Below, one piece after another: positions 5,286-8,296 of a stretch of 8,296 bases of DNA. Both the position numbers and the translations under genes were made by a program. Each line of letters opens with the position of its first letter. Position 1 is the stretch's first letter. The DNA comes from Actinomycetota bacterium. GTDB lineage: Bacteria; Actinomycetota; Aquicultoria; Aquicultorales; Aquicultoraceae. The notes below the pieces were generated by a model, which was given only the letters and a program-made list of their open reading frames with translations, did not search any database and was not told the DNA's origin. The stretch covers positions 1 to 8,296 of the forward strand of contig JASEIR010000111.1 of NCBI GenBank assembly GCA_030017355.1. The letters are read 5' to 3'.

Positions 5286-6596
5286 TTACAACAGTTCCCC
5301 AACCAAATACCAAGTATGGGCTTCTTTAATTTTAACCATTGCTTCCTTATGAATTAAGTATTCAGGGCCAACAAAATTAACTATTTTATTAGTTCTTGTT
5401 CTACCTGTTAAAACATTCTTATTTTTCTTGCTAATGCCTTCAACAAAAACTTCTATGTTCCTGCCAACAAGCTCAATATTTTTCTCAAGACTTATCCTGT
5501 TTTGCAGCTCAACCAATCTATCGAACCGATCCGATTTAACTGAGGCAGGTATTTGATTTTCCATTTTTGCGGCCAGTGTACCATCGCGCGGTGAAAAGAT
5601 AAAAGTAAAAGCCGAATCATAACGCGCTTTTTCAACAATATCAAGTGTGTCAAGGAAGTCTTCCTCTGTTTCACCTGGAAAACCAACCATTATGTCTGTT
5701 GTGAGACTTACCCCTGGAATAGCATCGTAAATCCTATTAACTGTCTCGAGGTAACTCTCTTTCGTATATTTTCTGTTCATTGCTTTAAGCACTTTGTTTG
5801 AGCCAGCTTGAACAGGGAGATGAATGTGCTCGCAAATCTTTTCACCACTGGCTATAGCGTCAATTGTGTCATCTGACAAATCCTTGGGATGCGACGTTGT
5901 AAATCTAATCCTGCGCAAACCCTCTACTTTATCCAAAGCACGAAGAAGAGCCGCAAATCTGCTTTCCCCATAAATATCTCGGCCATAGGAATTGACATTT
6001 TGCCCAAGCAGCGTAATTTCTTGAACACCATCCGCCACCAGGCTTTTCACTTCGGAAATTATATCATCAACTGGTCTACTTACTTCACGGCCGCGTGTAT
6101 AAGGCACTATGCAGTATGTGCAGAAATTATTGCAGCCTATTATAATGGGTACCCATGCATGATACGCATGTTCCCGGACGCTGGGCAATGAAGTAGGCAT
6201 AACCTCGATTTTGTCAGCAATCTCGCAAACTGCTTGCCTGCTAAGTTCAACAGATTCAATCAAAGAGGCAAGGTTTGCCATATTATGGGTACCAAAGACA
6301 ACATCAACATGAGGTGCTTTTTCAAATATGAAATCGCGCTCTTTTTGAGCTATGCAACCACCAACAGCGATAATCATATTCGGTCTCTTCTTTTTTTCTC
6401 TCCTTAAATTGTTAAGGTTTCCAAAAAAGCGGTCTTCGGCATGGCCTCTTACCGCACAGGTATTAAATATGATGATTTCTGCGCTGGCCATGTCGCTGGT
6501 CTGTTCGTATCCACGTGTGGAAAGCAAACCTGCCATGCGTTCTGAGTCATGCTTATTCATTTGGCATCCAAATGTAACAATGTGAAATTTCTTCAT
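5286..6596 (-). CDS. miaB: tRNA-2-methylthio-N6-dimethylallyladenosine synthase (MiaB)
   Basis: MiaB is a radical-SAM methylthiotransferase that adds a methylthio group to i6A37 of tRNAs reading codons that start with U. The 436-residue protein has the full three-domain layout. The N-terminal domain holds cluster cysteines C11 (FGCQMN), C47 (NTCAVR) and C81 (GGCIAQ). The radical-SAM core carries C155, C159 and C162 in CNNFCTYC, followed by IVPYTRGRE. DIMVGFPGETEEDF is at 301-314 and SPRDGTLAAKM at 335-345. The C-terminal TRAM domain runs from about 371 to the end. The order and short N-terminus favour MiaB over MtaB or RimO. The ATG at 6594-6596 lacks a clear ribosome binding site, but FGCQMN begins nine residues in, so no later start is possible. 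The gap to the PHP gene is 32 bases. Confidence 0.95.
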   Translation of the reverse strand: MKKFHIVTFGCQMNKHDSERMAGLLSTRGYEQTSDMASAEIIIFNTCAVRGHAEDRFFGNLNNLRREKKKRPNMIIAVGGCIAQKERDFIFEKAPHVDVVFGTHNMANLASLIESVELSRQAVCEIADKIEVMPTSLPSVREHAYHAWVPIIIGCNNFCTYCIVPYTRGREVSRPVDDIISEVKSLVADGVQEITLLGQNVNSYGRDIYGESRFAALLRALDKVEGLRRIRFTTSHPKDLSDDTIDAIASGEKICEHIHLPVQAGSNKVLKAMNRKYTKESYLETVNRIYDAIPGVSLTTDIMVGFPGETEEDFLDTLDIVEKARYDSAFTFIFSPRDGTLAAKMENQIPASVKSDRFDRLVELQNRISLEKNIELVGRNIEVFVEGISKKNKNVLTGRTRTNKIVNFVGPEYLIHKEAMVKIKEAHTWYLVGELL

Positions 6597-6628
6597 GGCA
6601 GCTATTGTAACAAATGCGTAATAAAAAG

Positions 6629-7468
6629 CTAGTGTGGAGAATGTGCTTGGTGAGTTGAGTGGCGAGCTTTAAGCCCATCAGCCACCTCGTCGGGTACAGG
6701 GATAGTTCCCAATCGAAGCCCATGCCTGGAGGCTTCACCATGGCAATCAGAGCCGCCCGCAATTAATAGGTTGTATTCTTTAGCTAGCTTCTTGTAATGT
6801 GCAACAACCTCGGGCGGATGATCAACGTGATAAACTTCAATGCCATCAAGACCCATAGCTATAAAGTCTGAAATATGCTCATCCACTTTTGCTAGCCCTG
6901 GATGAGCAAAAACCGCAAGACCTCCGGCTTCGTGAATTATGCCGATAGCTTCTTTAAGTGAATAGACGAATTTCTCGAAATAGCATGGCGCATCCTTCCC
7001 CAAGTACTTATTAAAGGCATCAGCAAAGCTTTCAACATAATTTTTCTTATGAAGTACCCGCGCTATATGTGGGCGTCCGATCGAGGCAGAGCCTGCAGCC
7101 GCTAAAACATCATCAAGACTTATTGCTATACCATTCTTTTTCAGGCAATTTATGATTTTTACCGCCCGCTCAAAGCGGGAATCTCTTAAATGTTTTAAGG
7201 CTTTTAAAAGCTTTTTGCTTTTATGGTCAATAAAATAGCCGAGAATATGTATGTCTCGGCTATTAAACTTTGAACTTAATTCTAAAGCAGGAATTACCTT
7301 GACATGCAGCTTTTTGCCGTAAGCTAGGGCCTCGTCGATACCTTTAACAGTATCGTGGTCGGAAATTGCAATTGTGCTTAAGCCTAGCCTTGATGCTAGT
7401 TCTACGACCTGTTTTGGGCTTAGGCCGCCATCAGAAGCTGTTGTATGTATGTGCAGGTCGACTGGCAT
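6629..7468 (-). CDS. PHP-domain metal-dependent phosphoesterase (YciV/RNase AM-like)
   Basis: The 279-residue protein is a stand-alone PHP domain, a trinuclear-metal phosphoesterase fold. Candidate metal ligands are in the expected order: H6 and H8 with D13 in DLHIHTTASDG (4-14), D37 and H38 in SDHDT (36-40), E63 (ALELS), H74 (DIHILGY), H134 (GRPHIAR), H189 (FAHPG), and D241 and H243 in GGSDCHG (238-244). The insertion between about 80 and 130 and the GRPHIAR block fit the group that includes E. coli YciV and 3',5'-nucleoside bisphosphate or AMP phosphatases, so the likely substrate is a nucleotide or the 5' end of RNA. The exact substrate cannot be read off. The last ten residues give an H-x-x-H-x-x-H-x-x-H tail (H270, 273, 276, 279). 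The ATG at 7466-7468 has AAGGG ten bases upstream, overlapping the end of spoVS. Confidence 0.88.
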   Translation of the reverse strand: MPVDLHIHTTASDGGLSPKQVVELASRLGLSTIAISDHDTVKGIDEALAYGKKLHVKVIPALELSSKFNSRDIHILGYFIDHKSKKLLKALKHLRDSRFERAVKIINCLKKNGIAISLDDVLAAAGSASIGRPHIARVLHKKNYVESFADAFNKYLGKDAPCYFEKFVYSLKEAIGIIHEAGGLAVFAHPGLAKVDEHISDFIAMGLDGIEVYHVDHPPEVVAHYKKLAKEYNLLIAGGSDCHGEASRHGLRLGTIPVPDEVADGLKARHSTHQAHSPH

Positions 7469-7481
7469 ATCGGCCTAGCCC

Positions 7482-7742
7482 TTACCTTGGCTCGATGATC
7501 AGCTTGATGGCCGTGCGCTCTTCACCATTGATTGAGATATCGGTGAAGGCTGGTATACACACGAGGTCCAGGCCACTTGGCGCTACAAAACCTCTTGCTA
7601 TAGCTATTGCTTTAATTGCTTGGTTTAAAGCTCCTGCCCCTATTACTTGAATTTCGCAGCCGCCTCGCTCCCTCAGAACACCGGCCAGAGCTCCAGCTAC
7701 TGAATTTGGGCTCGATTTTGTTGAAACCTTTAGTACTTCCAT
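7482..7742 (-). CDS. spoVS: Stage V sporulation protein S
   Basis: SpoVS is a small Alba-like protein that may bind nucleic acid. In Bacillus it affects septation, coat assembly and the release from stage V of sporulation, and homologues also occur in non-sporulating bacteria. The 86 residues match the Bacillus protein in length and almost residue for residue: EVLKVSTKSSPNSVAGALAG at 2-21, LRERGGCEIQVIGAGALNQA at 23-42, IARGFVAPSG at 48-57 and ERTAIKLIIEPR at the end. The ATG at 7740-7742 has a perfect AAGGAGG five bases upstream. The PHP gene follows after 13 bases, and in Bacillus spoVS is likewise near miaB. The presence of SpoVS suggests, but does not prove, a sporulating or multicellular-development lineage. 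Confidence 0.97.
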   Translation of the reverse strand: MEVLKVSTKSSPNSVAGALAGVLRERGGCEIQVIGAGALNQAIKAIAIARGFVAPSGLDLVCIPAFTDISINGEERTAIKLIIEPR

Positions 7743-7747
7743 GTAAT

Positions 7748-7754
7748 CCTCCTT
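7748..7754 (-). promoter_or_regulatory. spoVS ribosome binding site
   Basis: The minus strand reads AAGGAGG, a perfect Shine-Dalgarno core, five bases before the spoVS ATG. It is the strongest initiation site in the window and fixes the start without ambiguity. Confidence 0.85.
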
Positions 7755-7764
7755 AGCGGCATTT

Positions 7765-7794
7765 ATGTAAATGCTTTAGCATTCACACCATCAA
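7765..7794 (-). promoter_or_regulatory. Weak candidate promoter and inverted repeat ahead of spoVS
   Basis: On the minus strand TTGATG (7794-7789) and TTACAT (7770-7765) are 18 bases apart, with four of six matches each to the -35 and -10 consensus. The spacer contains a perfect short inverted repeat, AATGC-TTTA-GCATT at 7770-7783. The predicted start would leave a leader of only about 15 bases. Bacillus spoVS uses sigma-H, but no properly spaced sigma-H site is visible here. The rest of the 97-base gap (7743-7839) shows nothing else. Confidence 0.2.
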
Positions 7795-7839
7795 TCACTA
7801 CTTGCTTAGTTCCTTCATAAACTATATTGCGAGTATACG

Positions 7840-8296
7840 TCATTCTATTACTGATTGTAGCTTAATCGTTACTTTTAAACAATCTTTCTCAGCTTGAACC
7901 TCAGGAATTTCTGCAATTTCAATAAAATATTTACTACCTATTACCCTAAATTCGCTCGCTATAATCATAGCCAGTTGATTAAGGTCTTCCTGAGATATAT
8001 GCTTTGCTACTGGTTCTTGTTTTAAAAGATCGATTTTTCTCTTATCTTGTTCTTTGCGATCGCTCTGATTGTTAATTGTGTCAAGCATTTTGGCAAGAGG
8101 GGCGATTCTGCCACTCATTATCCGCTGGGCGTTTCTAACAGATACTCGTAGCCCAAGCCGTCGCTCTGCGACATCTGAAAGCATTGCTGCTGATTTTACT
8201 GTACCTATGCTCCTCCAAATCTTGAAATCCTGGATCGTTCTATTTTCATCATTTCTAGCTGTGCACAGGCTATACATAGTAGCCAGAATCTCAGTC
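7840..8296 (-). CDS. Unrecognised protein, 5' end beyond the window
   Basis: I do not recognise this protein. The first ATG inside the window (8275-8277) lacks a ribosome binding site, and the frame stays open to the edge (T-E-I-L-A-T before it), so the true start is probably upstream and the entry partial. Counting from that ATG, residues 17-60 are basic and look helical with a possible helix-turn-helix (SAAMLSDVAERRLGLRVSVR at 29-48, then NAQRIMSGRI). A charged linker follows at 72-86 (SDRKEQDKRKIDLLK). The C-terminal part alternates hydrophobic and polar residues (KYFIEIAEI, CLKVTIKL) as in a small alpha/beta domain. A DNA-binding role is only suggested by the basic N-terminal part. The stop is 97 bases before spoVS. 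The genes often upstream of spoVS in Firmicutes (rny, ymdB) do not resemble it. Confidence 0.6.
   Translation of the reverse strand, partial: TEILATMYSLCTARNDENRTIQDFKIWRSIGTVKSAAMLSDVAERRLGLRVSVRNAQRIMSGRIAPLAKMLDTINNQSDRKEQDKRKIDLLKQEPVAKHISQEDLNQLAMIIASEFRVIGSKYFIEIAEIPEVQAEKDCLKVTIKLQSVIE

Noticed and set aside
5492..5686. A second minus-strand frame inside miaB that could suggest a programmed frameshift
   Set aside because: MiaB is intact in its own frame over the full length, and this frame has no recognisable motif.
7795..7835. Sigma-H promoter for spoVS (AAGGAACT then GAAT)
   Set aside because: The elements are about 20 bases apart rather than 11-12, and the -10 lacks the expected purine at its first position.
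7824..7836. Two -10-like hexamers TATACT and TATAGT on the minus strand ahead of spoVS
   Set aside because: Neither has a -35-like element at a suitable distance; AT-rich sequence gives such matches by chance.

Overview
This window reads as chromosomal DNA of a bacterium of moderate G+C content, and every gene I can support is on the minus strand. It carries a textbook translation and cell-envelope cluster, rpsB-tsf-pyrH-frr-uppS-cdsA. Upstream of it is a second, tightly packed group: spoVS, a PHP-domain phosphoesterase and miaB. SpoVS is nearly the length and sequence of the Bacillus protein, which points to a Firmicutes or a deep actinobacterial/Firmicutes-related lineage. EF-Ts is the short, about 200-residue form, which argues against classical Bacilli. 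The exact lineage is an inference; I cannot place it further.

Layout, from the right edge leftwards, which is the direction of transcription. The 3' part of an unrecognised ORF enters from beyond the right edge and stops at 7840. A 97-base gap with a strong ribosome binding site leads into spoVS (7482-7742). The PHP gene (6629-7468) follows after 13 bases, and miaB (5286-6596) after another 32. The gap from 4824 to 5285 holds AT-rich repeat units next to miaB, then an array of five GC-rich palindromes, and finally a candidate promoter and a folded leader for rpsB. Then come rpsB (3939-4823), a 197-base gap rich in inverted repeats, tsf (3137-3736), pyrH (2381-3103), frr (1821-2378), uppS (1019-1804, TTG start) and cdsA (175-981). 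The last 174 bases at the left edge hold only repeats.

How the genes work together: rpsB and tsf make ribosomal protein S2 and elongation factor Ts. frr recycles ribosomes after termination. pyrH makes UDP. uppS makes the C55 lipid carrier for peptidoglycan, and cdsA makes CDP-diacylglycerol for phospholipids, so the cluster couples translation capacity to envelope growth. miaB modifies tRNA. spoVS encodes an Alba-like regulator of sporulation or development.

I did not find a new defence, mobile or biosynthetic system. The points most worth a second look are small: the folded rpsB leader, nested inverted repeats between rpsB and tsf, a seven-codon mini-ORF chaining frr to uppS, a tandem duplication across the uppS stop codon, a four-histidine tail on the PHP protein, mosaic intergenic repeats shared between distant gaps, and the unidentified ORF at the right edge.
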